A DNA stretch of 64,000 nucleotides from Adenophora triphylla var. japonica (taxonomy: Eukaryota > Streptophyta > Magnoliopsida > Asterales > Campanulaceae): the NCBI GenBank assembly GCA_022495995.1, contig JAFEMH010000532.1, forward strand, positions 186,001 through 250,000, in the 5' to 3' direction. The notes below the pieces were generated by a model. The model was not told the DNA's origin and did no database searches. It saw only the letters and a list, made by a program, of their open reading frames with translations. Both the position numbers and the translations under genes were made by a program. This document shows positions 1-10,045 of this stretch, piece by piece (the first letter of the stretch is position 1; every line of letters starts with the position of its first letter).

Positions 1-94
1 AATTGACCGAGAATTTACCAAAACGCCCCTAGTGCCATTTTATTACATTAAAAAGCACTTTAAAAGGGTCGCGAATTGGATTGGCGTACTCACA
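1..94 (-). repeat. Element A 3' LTR, outer 94 bases only
   Basis: These bases match 14462-14555 almost base for base, including the closing ACTCACA that gives the TG start of the LTR on the minus strand. The rest lies beyond the left edge. A few substitutions separate the two copies (for example ACCG/AGAA versus ACCG/GGAA near the left end), so the insertion is not brand new. Confidence 0.9.
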
Positions 95-104
95 GAGCCC
101 CTCG
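95..104 (-). other. Polypurine tract region of element A
   Basis: Read on the minus strand, the bases just upstream of the 3' LTR are purine-rich (GAGGGGCTC). Element B has a similar run (GAGGGGCTAAC) in the same place, which supports this as the plus-strand primer. The tract is short and interrupted by pyrimidines. Confidence 0.55.
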
Positions 105-229
105 GCAACGTCACTTATGGAAGAAGTGAGGTTGTCGACAAACAGGACCCAATCCCAATGAGCGGCTGGGGATAAGGCGGAGGACTGGACGATGACTTGG
201 TGGATCGGATGGCTGGACCTTTTTAGAAA

Positions 230-276
230 GGATTCCTACGTATCCCTGGAAGGGAATCAAGCCAAATCGTAGTTCG
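230..276 (-). other. Conserved fold-back motif in the 3' UTR of element A
   Basis: On the minus strand this reads ACTACG, then GATTCCC, a short loop, GGGA and CGTAGG, which can fold back. The same arrangement is at 21410-21460 in element B at about the same distance from the 3' LTR. Similar ACTACG...CGTAGG boxes are common in plant gypsy elements; the function is not known to me. Confidence 0.5.
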
Positions 277-286
277 GAGTATGCGG

Positions 287-581
287 AATAGACCATTAGG
301 AGGTTTCTGACCCGATAGAAGACTGTTAGGAGGCGTCTTGACCCGAATAGACCATTAGGAGGTGTCTGACCCGATAGAAGACTGTTAGGAGGCATCTTAA
401 CCCGAATAGACCATTAGGAGGTGTCTGACCCGAATAGACCATTAGGAGGTGTCTGACCCAATATAAGACTGTTAGGAGGCGTCTTAACCCGATAGAAGGC
501 TGTTAGGAGGCGTCTTAACCCGAATAGACCATTAGGAGGTGTATGACCCAATAGAAGACTGTTAGGAGGCGTCTTAACCCG
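287..581. repeat. 59-bp minisatellite in the 3' UTR of element A
   Basis: Two related subunits of about 28 and 31 bp alternate. One carries CCATTAGGAGGTGTCTGACC and the other GACTGTTAGGAGGCGTCTT. There are about five composite copies with some subunits out of order. Tandem arrays between pol and the 3' LTR are documented in Tat/Ogre elements as seeds of satellite DNA. Confidence 0.85.
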
Positions 582-1375
582 ATGAACGAAATGAACTGAA
601 GGGAGTGATTTTTAGACATGATGATTTGACAGTTTGGACGAGACATGTTTTCATACATGTCTTTGTGCTTACACATAGCCGCCTTTGGAGGGACCGAGGC
701 TGATTGCCGACGATTGTTGGAAAGTTGCGACCCGGAGGGACCGATGCTACTCTTGTTGGTTATGTGGGGATAAATGTAGCTACGGGGATTCGCACTGCTG
801 TTGTTGACGATTTGTCGTTTTGTCAGGGTACAGCCTTTATTGACTCTTGGCTGACTTTGGAATCATCGACCTTTGCTTGGTAGGGTAAGCATCCTGCTTG
901 TTGAATTATCAGGGAACAACAGACTTTGCTGGCACTTTGGCAACGGGGCTGATAATTTTGATGAACATTTTTCCTTTTTTTTTTTTTAAAGATCGCTGGA
1001 TTTGCACTTCTTTTGTCTCAATTTTTGGTTGAGGTACAGTCCCCAAGACTCAAATGTGCTTAATTGTACTCTGTGGGGAACGCAACACTTTGGTTATGAA
1101 ATTTCTTGGTTAGCAAAGATTAAACTATGTTAGTTTGTTTGCGCAAGTTTGTCTGCTCAAGGAATGGGACGATGGTTAGACATGAAAAAAATGATCGTAT
1201 TGAATGATAAGCTACACCGGGTTTGTTCATGAGATAATGACATTGTATCAGCTAAGGTGTGTACATGTGGTGAAATGGGTCCTCCCCCAGATATTGTGTA
1301 CCTTAGGATTGAATATGTATGGGTAGGTGTATGGCGGCGACGGCGAGTCGGGGATTCTATGACTTGTACTTGGTG
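582..1375. other. Element A 3' UTR with no gene seen
   Basis: The stretch lies between the minisatellite and the promoter of the antisense gene. It has a T-run near 965-990 and scattered short open frames that lack protein-like composition. I see no domain, RNA gene or terminal repeat. Confidence 0.5.
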
Positions 1376-1470
1376 AAGGCTGGAAGTGTCGCCCGACATC
1401 CCATGCTAGTATGGCAAGTTGTGTCACGTGGCTTAATAATGTTCGTAACAGACCTCCCTTTTAAAACCCA
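1376..1470 (+). promoter_or_regulatory. Candidate promoter of the antisense PMD gene of element A
   Basis: A TATA-like TTTTAAAA lies at 1459-1466, about 110 bases before the ATG at 1577. Upstream are TGTCGCCCGACA (1387-1398), an inverted repeat, and TTGTGTCACGTGGC (1419-1432), which includes a G-box CACGTG. Both resemble the TTGTGTCGCGTGACA motif repeated through the LTR and leader of the same element (for example 12640-12680, 13541-13610, 14231-14291). Shared control of the LTR and the antisense gene is an inference. Confidence 0.4.
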
Positions 1471-1576
1471 GCTCCGACTTCATTTTGCAAAAACTGTCTT
1501 CTTAACAGAGGAAACCAGCAATCCCTTCTTGGCAGATAGGCGATTTCTTTGACCAAGATTGGTACTTTCGGCTGCA

Positions 1577-3147
1577 ATGGAGCATTATAACAATGAGGTT
1601 GCTTCCCAGGAATGTCAATTTCATCAGGATTTTGTTGAAATTTTGGGATTTCACCTGAGGCAACATAGGAGGGTCATTGACAAGCGGTATAATATGCCAT
1701 GCATTTGGTCCATTAAAGACTGGAAGGTTGACTGGGATTTGCTTCGGGCTGCATCTTGCTTCTGGGATTCAGAGCGACATGTCTTTTCTTTGTCGTACAA
1801 TGATTTGACCCCAACCATGGAAGACTTTAGGGCATTAACAGGCTTGGGTGAGACGACAACTGTAGCATTCCCACGGGACGGTCGATCGGTTGTGGAACAA
1901 TTGTCGGACTTCTTGTGTCTGCCATCGGACCAAGTGATATTTAAGATTCTGGATGATGGGTTTATAGACTTGACTCATATGGCTAGATTACGTCTGTCCT
2001 GTCCTGAGTGGTTTGACCTTTCTACCTCTTTGGATATATTCATGTTAATCACCCTGTCGGCTTATTATTTCTGTGGGTATGTCGAAATTTGCTCAAGTGC
2101 GCTGTTGGGGACTGCCAGGCAACTGAGGGGTGACCGGGGTGTAGATCTTCATCAAATTCAATTCGGCCAAGGGGAGATGGACATTGTACCACTGTTACTG
2201 GCTGAGACCTACCATGGCATTGACAGGCTAGCAGGGGGATCAAACTTCATGGGAGCAGGCAACCCCAGTTTGTTATCTTTGTGGTTTTCTGAGAGGTTGC
2301 GCTTGATTGGGCCATTCCAGAGGGTCGGATAGCAATGCCTTGGGTGACCCGGCCACGTAAACTGCTGAGGGATATGGCCGCTGACAGTTGGCAGGTGAGA
2401 TTGTCGCGGTACGGGACTACTGATCTGAGCTTTTGGATTCCTGCCTGGAACTTGCAGACCATGAGAGACGTTCAGGATGGATCACTAGTGGTCAGGTTGC
2501 CAGGCTTGCATGTATCTTCTTTCTGTATCCAATCACTGGTGAGCAGACAGTATAGGTACCCTCAGCAGATTGTCCGGGCTTTGAGGGAGAGGCTGATGAC
2601 CGATGCTGTTCCAATGTCTATGACCGAGCCCCAGTCTATGCAGTTTTTCAGCAGATCTTTCCTGGAGAGTTTTCTTCCCACTCGGGTACTTCTTCGACAG
2701 TCCAGAGGATTTACATTTCTGACCACAGAGTATCTGATTTGGTATGAGGAGCATCAGGGTCTTGCACAGTTGGCTATAGAGGCTCGCCGCCGGGAATGTT
2801 TGGGAGCAGATTATCCATCCAGTCGATCTTTCAGGGATACGGAGGCACGGGGCAACCCAGATAATGTTACCGGCGATGCTGCTGAGGACTATAAGAAACG
2901 AGAGATCCGGAGGGCTGCTCTGAGGGATGATCCGGAGGTGATGGCTCGCAGAGATGCATTGAGACAGGAGAGAATTGCTAGGGTTGCCTTGAGGGAGACT
3001 GGTCTGATTGAATCACCGGTGCGCGTTATTCCTGAGTTGGGACGGGCTCAAACCGACTTATTTGATATTCCTAGGCCAAAGACCTCACGGGGACCGAGGA
3101 AAAGGAAGGACAGAGGAACGAGTTCGGGAGCGGGGACGAGTTTCTAG
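1577..3147 (+). pseudogene. Antisense plant mobile domain (PMD) gene of element A, one frameshift
   Basis: The product would be a protein of about 520 residues of the plant mobile domain family, known from host proteins such as MAIN and MAIL1, which act in gene silencing and genome stability, and from transposable elements. The first frame runs from the ATG at 1577 to a stop at 2330-2332. It shows the family signature: DWDLLRAA and FWDSERHVFSLSYNDLTPT followed by EDFRALTGLG, then DIVPLLLAETYHGIDRL. The second frame, ending at 3145-3147, continues with MPWVTRPRKLLRDM and VVRLPGLHV and closes in a basic RKRK tail. The switch of frame near 2305-2315 is a single small indel, since protein-like sequence runs up to it on both sides. 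The gene lies on the strand opposite to gag-pol, between integrase and the 3' LTR, as in elements B and C. No intron is visible. Confidence 0.8.
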
Positions 3148-3548
3148 ACGCTTTTCTGGGAGATAGGAGACTCTTTTTTTTTTTATTATTTTATGTTTTG
3201 AGAGTAGGAATTATTTGTATGGAAACTGAGTATCCTTTGATTACTTAATGCAGACGAAATAGACATTGAAAATTTGTTCCTTTTATTCGCAGCAGGCTCT
3301 TTGAGTCAAAAGTAGGCCGTGCTTGAACTCATCAAAGAGAATATTAACTCCAAATAAACCTTTGAAAAACCTTGGAACTGTAATCAAAACACATTTTGAC
3401 AAGACATAAGATTTTGCAGCATTTTTAGACCGAACCACATGTGGTTGCCTATGTTCCCCTTTTGTAAGAGAACTAAGGGGCTCAGGTCTCCGTAGTTTGA
3501 CTCAATCAACTTTTGTGTTTAAGAAAGGGGAAGACAGAAGGGGGACAT
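3148..3548. other. Conserved spacer between integrase and PMD gene, element A
   Basis: Convergent 3' ends of the pol and PMD transcription units meet here. A block at about 3300-3515 recurs in B (27660-27880) and, inverted, in C (60996-61080). It has an AGACCGAACC box, then CCCCTT...AAGGGG that can pair, then CCGTAGTTYGAC. A long T-run follows the PMD stop at 3172-3184 and could serve 3' end formation of the PMD transcript. Confidence 0.5.
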
Positions 3549-3696
3549 GGTGCAACCCTATTTTTACCTAGACCGCCCTTTTTAGGGTTTTCAGTCTAGC
3601 TGGGTATATTCTTTTAGCACCTGGCGCGTCCCTTGTTTTTGCATGGACTGCCTTTTGAGAGGTTTTCAGTCTCATCTGGGACAATTTTCTTGCGCC
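3549..3696 (-). other. Two tandem copies of a conserved nested hairpin downstream of pol, element A
   Basis: Read on the minus strand (pol sense), copy 2 (3623-3696) comes first and copy 1 (3549-3621) follows directly. Each folds as four nested stems. Copy 1 uses GGTGC/GCACC, ACCC/GGGT, CTAGAC/GTCTAG and CCC/GGG. Copy 2 uses GGCGC/GCGCC, GTCCC/GGGAC, ATG-GACTG/CAGTC-CAT and CCT/AGG. Stem positions and the A-rich joiners agree while the paired bases differ, so base pairing is being kept. Homologous folds are at 27916-27983 (B) and twice at 60776-60967 (C). This is a candidate structured RNA element; its role is unknown. Confidence 0.65.
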
Positions 3697-3764
3697 TTTA
3701 TTTTTATTATCTTTTTTTTCTTTTTATTAGTTTTATTTTATTTACAGAAGGGAGAAAGACTCAA

Positions 3765-4913
3765 TCACACATAATGCCGCCGTAACTTGTCTCCGTTGAC
3801 GGGGTGCAAAAATGGATTACCATCCAGATCCGCTAGCTGCATTGCTCCTCCGGAGAATATCTTCTTGACTAGGAACGGTCCAACCCAAACAGGTGCCCAC
3901 TTACCCAATGCACTGCTCTGATTTGCAGGCTTCATCTTGAGAACTAAATCACCAACCTTGATGCCTCTGGGCTTCACTTTCTTGTCAAAGGCACGGGCCA
4001 TTCTTTTCTGGTATGCCCGGTTCTTCTCCATGGCTTTTAATCTGCGTTCATCCAACAGTGCCAACTCGTTGTATCGACTTTGGAGCCAATCGATCTCATT
4101 TATCTCATTCTCCAGCAACACCATGAGGGATGGAATCTCTAGCTCGATGGGCATAATAGCCTCCATTCCATAGGTTAAGGCATATGGGGTTGCACCAGTA
4201 GCGGTCCGAATTGAAGTGCGATAGCCCCACAATGCTAAATGTAGCTTTTCTGGCCAATCCCTTCCTCGCTCGGCCATCTTCTTTATGATCCTCTCCAAAT
4301 TCTTATTGGCGGCCTCGACAGCACCGTTTGTCTGCGGTCTGTATGGCGAAGACTTGTGATGTTTAACCCTGTATTCAGTGAGTAACCGATCAATTTCTCC
4401 TTCGAAGTGGGTTCCATTGTCAGAAATAATCTCATTAGGGACTCCGTAGCGGCAGAAAATTTGTTCCTTTATGAAGCGAGCCACTTTCTTAGCCGTGAGC
4501 ACTTTATAAGGTGCAGCTTCTACCCACTTTGTGAAGTAATCCACAGCAACTAATACGAATGAGTGCCCATTACTCCCAGATGGAGTTATCTTCCCAATGA
4601 CATCAATTCTCCATGTTGCAAAGGGCCAGGGAGTTGTCATACAGTAGAGATCATGAGGAGGGATATGGTTCAGATTGGAGAATTGCTGGCATTTGTCACA
4701 GGTTTGCACAAATTGAATACAATCAGTTTCCATAGTAATCTAGAAGTAACCCTGTCTGATAATGCTATGCATGAGAGATCAAGCATTCATATGAGGTCCG
4801 CAGGCGCCATTGTGAACATCTTCCATTACTTTCTGAGCCTTTTCTTTGCTGATGCAGAGCAGGAGAGGGCAACCTTCCCTTTTCTTCCACAATTCATTGC
4901 CAAATATGATGTA
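3765..4913 (-). pseudogene. Integrase, element A
   Basis: This enzyme inserts retrotransposon cDNA into the genome. The main open part (4733 to 3765) begins inside the HHCC zinc region (CDKCQQFSN). The catalytic core follows with the DDE triad: Asp in WRIDVIGKI, Asp in DNGTHF, and Glu in NGAVEAAN. A C-terminal domain ends in LRRHYV. The N-terminal part up to 4913 stays in the same frame but is broken by stops at about 4739 (TAG where Trp is expected) and about 4783 (TGA for Arg), and at 4914-4916 (TAG for Gln). The remaining sequence is intact, so decay is by point changes only. The stop at 3765 is followed by the structured spacer. Confidence 0.9.
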
Positions 4914-5516
4914 CTAAGCCGATAGCCTTTTCAAAGCTTGCAGACTCTTGGCATGAATCCCTTTTGGGTCTCCTTCTTTATCGACGGGGAGAGATGCTTC
5001 ATCATGCTTGAGGTATTGGAAAATCTGACTGTACCACGGCTCATTGACGGTTTCAATCTCTATTTCACAGCAGTATGCAGGATTTTCTCGCCTACCGACC
5101 CTGAACGGTTTAATTGACTTTCCTTCTGGGATCTCTACCAAGGAGGCCAGAGTAGCTAGGGCATCAGCAAATCTGTTCTTATCTCATGGCAGGAATTGGA
5201 ATGACACTTCCTTGAACTGGCCGACGAGCTCTGCAATGTAAGTGAGATACTTCTGAAGACATGGATCTGAGGTTTTCCATCTGTTAGCGGCCTGATTGAT
5301 TATCAATTGGGAATCACCGAACACTTCCAACTCATCCACATGTCATTCTAGGGCAGCCTCAAGACCAGCTCTGCAAGCTTCATACTCGGCCGCATTGTTG
5401 GTGACCGAGAAATTCAGCTTGATAGCAATAGGGATATGCATATCATTCGGGTCTACCAGCACCATCCCGATACCATTTCCTCTTTTGTTTGCCGCTCCAT
5501 CAAAGAATAACTGCCA
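4914..5516 (-). pseudogene. Second (archaeal-type) RNase H and linker, element A
   Basis: A second RNase H domain after the usual one is diagnostic of the Tat lineage. It starts with WQLFFDGAANKRGNGIG (first catalytic Asp) at about 5516 and continues through NNAAEYEACRAGLEAAL (catalytic Glu). It passes a TGA at 5343-5345, where related copies have Arg, and then shows GDS (third acidic position) and NRFADALATLAS. Another TGA at 5184-5186 also replaces Arg. The linker to integrase ends with the TAG at 4914-4916. Frame is kept throughout. Confidence 0.85.
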
Positions 5517-7127
5517 TCGATTTCCATTTTCTATAACGAGAATCCCTTCATCTGGAAACTGGAGATCCGGCCCTCGGGGTTCTGTACTGGGAAAATCAGC
5601 CAATTGGTCTGCCAGAGCTTGTCCCTTGATTGACTTCCGGATCACATATTTGATATCAAAATCGGCTAAGAAGAAAGTCCATTTTGCCAATCTGGTGGAG
5701 ATGTTGCCTCTGTCACCTTGGAACATGTATCTGATTGGGTCCATCTTGGAGACCAAGTGCACTGTGTGGGATAGCATATAGTGCTTCAGCTTTCCAACTA
5801 CCCAAACCAGAGCTGCGCACGTCTTCTCAAGGGCAGAGTAATTCAACTCGCTACCTTGGAATTTACGACTGACAAAATATATGGCATTCTCGACCTTGGA
5901 GTCCTTCTTCTCTTGCGCTAGCATGGCTCCAATAGATGTGTCTGTGACAGTCAGATATAGAAGTAAAGGCTTGCTCCCATGAGGTGGGCAAAGGATAGGA
6001 GGATTGACGAGGTAAGCTTTGTTCCTTTCGAAAGCCAGTTGGCATTCCTCGTTCCAAACCACTTCCTGATTCTTCTTCAATAACTTAAAGATCGGCTCAC
6101 ATATAGAGGTCAGCTGGTTGATGAATCTGCTGATGTACTGCAGATGGCCTATGAAACCTTTCACTTCGGAGACAGTTCTGGGTGGCTTCATCTCGAAAAT
6201 CGCTTTGACTTTTCTGGGATCTACTTCGATGCCTCTTTCTGTGACCATGTAGCCCAAAACTTTACCCCGGATAACCCCAAAAGTACACTTGGCTGGATTT
6301 AGCCTCATAGAATGTTCCCGGAGTCTGTTGAAGAACTTCCTTAAATCTTTGAAGTGCTGCCCGTCCGACCATTTCGAGTGAATAATCATATCGTCCACAT
6401 ACACTTCAATCTCCTTGTGGATCATGTCGTGAAACAGGGTGGTGACGGCCCTCTGGTAGGTAGCCCCGGCATTCTTCAACCTGAATGGCATCACAGTGTA
6501 ACAGTAAGTACCCCATGGAGTCGTAAATGCTGTTTTGTCTTGATCTTCCTTAGCCATTTTAATCTGGTTATAACCCGCAAAGCCATCAACTAAAGATTTG
6601 ACCTAGTAGTTCGCGGTTGCATCTACCAGCATATCAATGTTAGGCAAAGGGAAGTCATCTTTGGGACTAGCCTTATTAAGATCCCGGAAGTCTACACAAA
6701 CCCAGACTTTTTCGTTCGCTTTTGTAACCGTGACTATGTTCGCCAACCAGGTCGGATATTCAATTACTTTGATGAAGCCTACCCGTAAGAGTTTCTCAAT
6801 CTCTTCTTTCACCTGCAAGGACCACTCTGGCTTGATCCGTTTCAGCTTCTGCTTGATCGGCTTAATTTCTGGATTTAGAGGTATCCGATGCTCTACGATA
6901 GATGAATCCAGACCGGGCTTATCCTTGTAGGACCAGGCAAAGATGTCCATATATTCTTTAAGCAATTCAACCAGGGCAACCCGTTCATCTCCGAAGAAGA
7001 AATTACCAATCTGCATTTCTTTGGGTTCTTCGGCTGTTCCCAGGTTCACTGTCGTCAATACCTCATCGGCAGCTTGGGCCCGACTTTCCTTTTGCTCGCG
7101 AACCTGCTTTGAATTATTTTCTTAAAA
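5517..7127 (-). pseudogene. Reverse transcriptase and first RNase H, element A
   Basis: RT copies the element RNA and RNase H degrades the template. The N-terminal RT part (7058-6606) has KPEWSLQVKEEIEKLL, WLANIVTV and VCVDFRDLNKASPKDDFPLP. A stop at 6603-6605 interrupts. The second part (6602-6080) has the catalytic YVDD at 6390-6401, LNPAKCTFGV and LGYMV. RNase H (about 5969-5598) begins LLLYLTVTDTSIGAMLAQ and includes ALEKTCAALVW and a DFDIKY tail. All lie in one frame with protease and integrase. Apart from the stop codons the catalytic residues are in place. Confidence 0.9.
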
Positions 7128-8324
7128 TTATTCATTTATTAAGTCTACATTATCTTCAATTGAATCTGGCTTAATTATTTTCAAATCTTGATGATTAATT
7201 TTAGTTAAGCGTTCAATTGTTAGATTGGCAATCACAGGATACTCAGAAAGGTCGACCATTTTATTCAAGGCATAGGGAAAAACAGTGTTTACAACTCGAA
7301 GACGGTCTTCTGTCGTGAGGACATCGGACCGATCGGAGGACTCAAATTCAATCACAAGGGACTCTGGGGACTGACTCAGGACACGGGGAACAAATTTAGA
7401 CTCGGATGGACAAGGACGAGGTGTGAGCCCGAGCTTTCCAATCATAGTCTCCCTGTCTGCCACCGGCCCCCGGAATGAAGTCCAGTTCTATAGCGGCTCC
7501 TCTGTGATGGTCTTCAAACTATTCAGATCTGCAACCGGTCCTTTCTCAAACTCCAGCACAGCTATTACCTCACTATCAGAGGAAAAGTCAATCAAATCTC
7601 CGAGATCTTCAACAAGAACAAAACCTTCTGCAGGCAACTTCTCTGTGGATACGCCACCTTCGGGTTCAGTCAGCCCCTGATTCTCAAACAATTCTGCCAA
7701 CTCACCGTCAATATCTAAAGGGTCCGCCCCGTGGATTTTGTGCACAACAGATTCGTCCAAAGCAAGCTTCTCAAGCTGGTTCACATACTCAGGTCCCCAG
7801 AAGTTGTAACTGTTCTCGTAGGTGGCGGTCACACCTGGCCTTTTGGGCAAGTTATCAAACATTTCCTTCACCGGATTTTGGCTATTGGCAAACTTCTGAA
7901 TTGTTCTCATTCTTCCTTCCATTTGGCTCAGCTTTGGCTCTGGGCAAACAAACATTTCTCCATCATCCTTGACAAAGTGTTGGTTCAAAGACCAACTGTA
8001 CGGGCGCATCTCAGGCCTTTTGTACCTCTTTCCAGCAGTTGAGGCCATCTTTTCTTTAAACGCTTCAGTCTTATCGTACGCTTTGTCTTCCTTCGTCATT
8101 ATGTACCCTAGGCCTCGCCTATTCCTCTTGGCTTCTGGCACCACAAGCTGACACGGTCCCTGTTGACGTTTTCCCAGCCCCAGACCAGGGATATAGCTTA
8201 TACCCCTCAGCATTTTCAATACAGGTGGAATCCTGTCTGAAGACGTCGTCAAATCTATAGTGCAGACCTACCCTTTAGGTTTCTCAATTGTGAATCCACT
8301 GAGCATAGGGTTTTCCTGGTCGAG
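7128..8324 (-). pseudogene. Protease-RT linker with G-patch-like motif, element A
   Basis: This part of the polyprotein joins protease to RT. Soon after its start it has IPGLGLGKRQQG and RRGLGYI, a glycine-rich G-patch-like motif that recurs in element B (32379-32627). An acidic stretch follows (LEDLGDLIDFSSDSEV-like) and then MIGKLGLTPRP and NTVFPYALNKMVDLSEYPVI, which C shares near 57110-57300. Stops at 8325-8327, 7488-7490, 7128-7130 and about 7122 break an otherwise continuous frame. Confidence 0.7.
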
Positions 8325-8860
8325 CTAGATTTCCATCACTGGTACGGTGTTGGTACTGGTTTCCCCGATCGTAACGCTGTCACCATAGATGGTTGTTAGC
8401 ACTCCCTCTTGCACAAATTTTAAACACTGGTGAAGAGTGGAGGCTACCGCTCCAATCTCATGAATCCACGGTCTGCCCAATAACGCTGAGAATGTGATCG
8501 GAATATCGATAACTTGAAAGTCTACCACCATTTCTTTGCCCCCAAACATCAAATTCAAAGAGACTATTCCCAACACTGCCCGGGATGTGGAATCCTAAGC
8601 CTTTATGGTTTGATTGGATGGTTTAATGTTTTGTGCATTAATGTCCAACATACTCATCATTTTAGCAGGGAGCACATTCATAGCCGACCCATTATCTACC
8701 AATATGTGGGGAATCCGCCGTCCTTCCAGGGGTACCGTGATGTGTAGAGATTCGTTATGCTTTGCACCATAAGTAGGCAGGTCAAGATCCGTAAAAGTAA
8801 TGATGTTTCCATACTGTGCAGTCCTGATCAACTGACAGGCTTCGTCTGGGGTGGCATTGA
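8325..8860 (-). pseudogene. Aspartic protease, element A
   Basis: This is the retroviral-type protease that processes the polyprotein. The active site reads LVDNGSAMNVLP at about 8690, with Asn-Gly in place of the more common Thr-Gly, as is usual in Tat elements and also seen in C (VDNGSSVNVLP). A stop codon (TAG, 8595-8597) follows, then in the same frame the second half with VIDIPITFSALLGRPWIH. The ALLGRPW box is the usual closing motif of this protease. Confidence 0.85.
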
Positions 8861-10045
8861 CAGACACTTTCGTTTTGGCCAGGGCCTCTTCTGATTTAAA
8901 TTTATGAGGGTAGGAGGATGTAAGTAGAGACCATAAGGAGATATCGGCTTGTGTTCTTTTCAGCTGCGTCAAGATTGGATCTTTCTGGACTTCTTCATCT
9001 CCTGCCGGTTTGTATGGATTCTGAAAGGATTGGGGACGCGCAACTGCAACCGCTTTACCTTTCCCGGAGGGATCTGCATCACTAGTTCCCAACATTCTTC
9101 CAGATCTAGTCAGCAAATTAACTTCTTGACCTTTCTCAACCACAAAATCTTTACTGGCCTCCTTGATCTCTGCTAGCGAAATTGGGACAAGACGAGTTCT
9201 ATATGGCCACGCTGCCTGCCTTATCTCATTTATGGACAATGGAGCCTCTACATTAGCCGCTATCCTGAGTTCCTCTAGAGAGATTGGGGAATCCCTAGGG
9301 ACCATGGAAGATATGGTGTTGGCAATCAAACTCTCTTCGTAATCGTCATAATCAACAGTATTATTTAAATCATACAGATCGTCAAGATACAAAACATAGC
9401 AGAAATTATCTTTTATTTCATCAAAACAGGAGATTACATCAGTCACAACCTTACTACAATCATCACTAACCTTTCCATCCATGGGTTCCCCAAATTCTAT
9501 TACATTAACAAAATAGTCTTGGCCAAAGTCCATGAGATTTATAGTGTTGTTAAGCAGGGGGTTGCTGACGACATTAGGATGAGGGGACGTTTCAATCTTC
9601 TTTTCATCTACTAACCCTTGGATAATATTTTTGAGCGAGAAACAAGTATTGGTGGTATATCCCAAAAACTGGTGGAACATACAATATTTGCTTGTATCCA
9701 GATTGGGATTGAGATTGGCAGGTCTGTAGTTCTCTAGCGGCTTTATCATCCCAGTCCTGAGTAATCCATTGTAGACCTCCTCTGTTGTCATACCTAAATC
9801 ATCAAACTTTCTCTGTTGCCTTGGCTGAAATCTTCCACCATTAGAACCATTATTTCCCCCTCCTTACAGGTTGTTTACAATGTTGTCCTTACCAATTTCC
9901 CTTCCTTTCGGTACTGAAGCAGAAATAGGATTGGGTGCTCGATATATGTATCCCCCACCACCACTGCTGCTGCTAGCATTCACGTTCGGGGTTTGGTTGA
10001 ACAATCTATTCTAACTCCCATTCCGACCATCTCTCACAAATCCGG
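8861..10045 (-). pseudogene. Gag C-terminal part and Gag-protease linker, element A
   Basis: A zinc-finger-like YCMFHQFLGYTTNTC at about 9686-9640 (Cys-His-His/Tyr-Cys pattern) is followed by LKNIIQGLVDEKKI, the typical nucleocapsid end of Tat Gag. Downstream are an acidic, Tyr/Asp-rich stretch and a conserved DPILTQLKRTQADISLWSLL with SYPHKFK just before the protease. The frame is open from about 9850 to 8598. Two stops lie upstream near 9866 and 10016. Confidence 0.75.

Noticed and set aside
3549..3696. Tandem hairpins as tRNA or microRNA genes
   Set aside because: No cloverleaf or anticodon arm; stems are too short and interrupted for a typical plant microRNA precursor.
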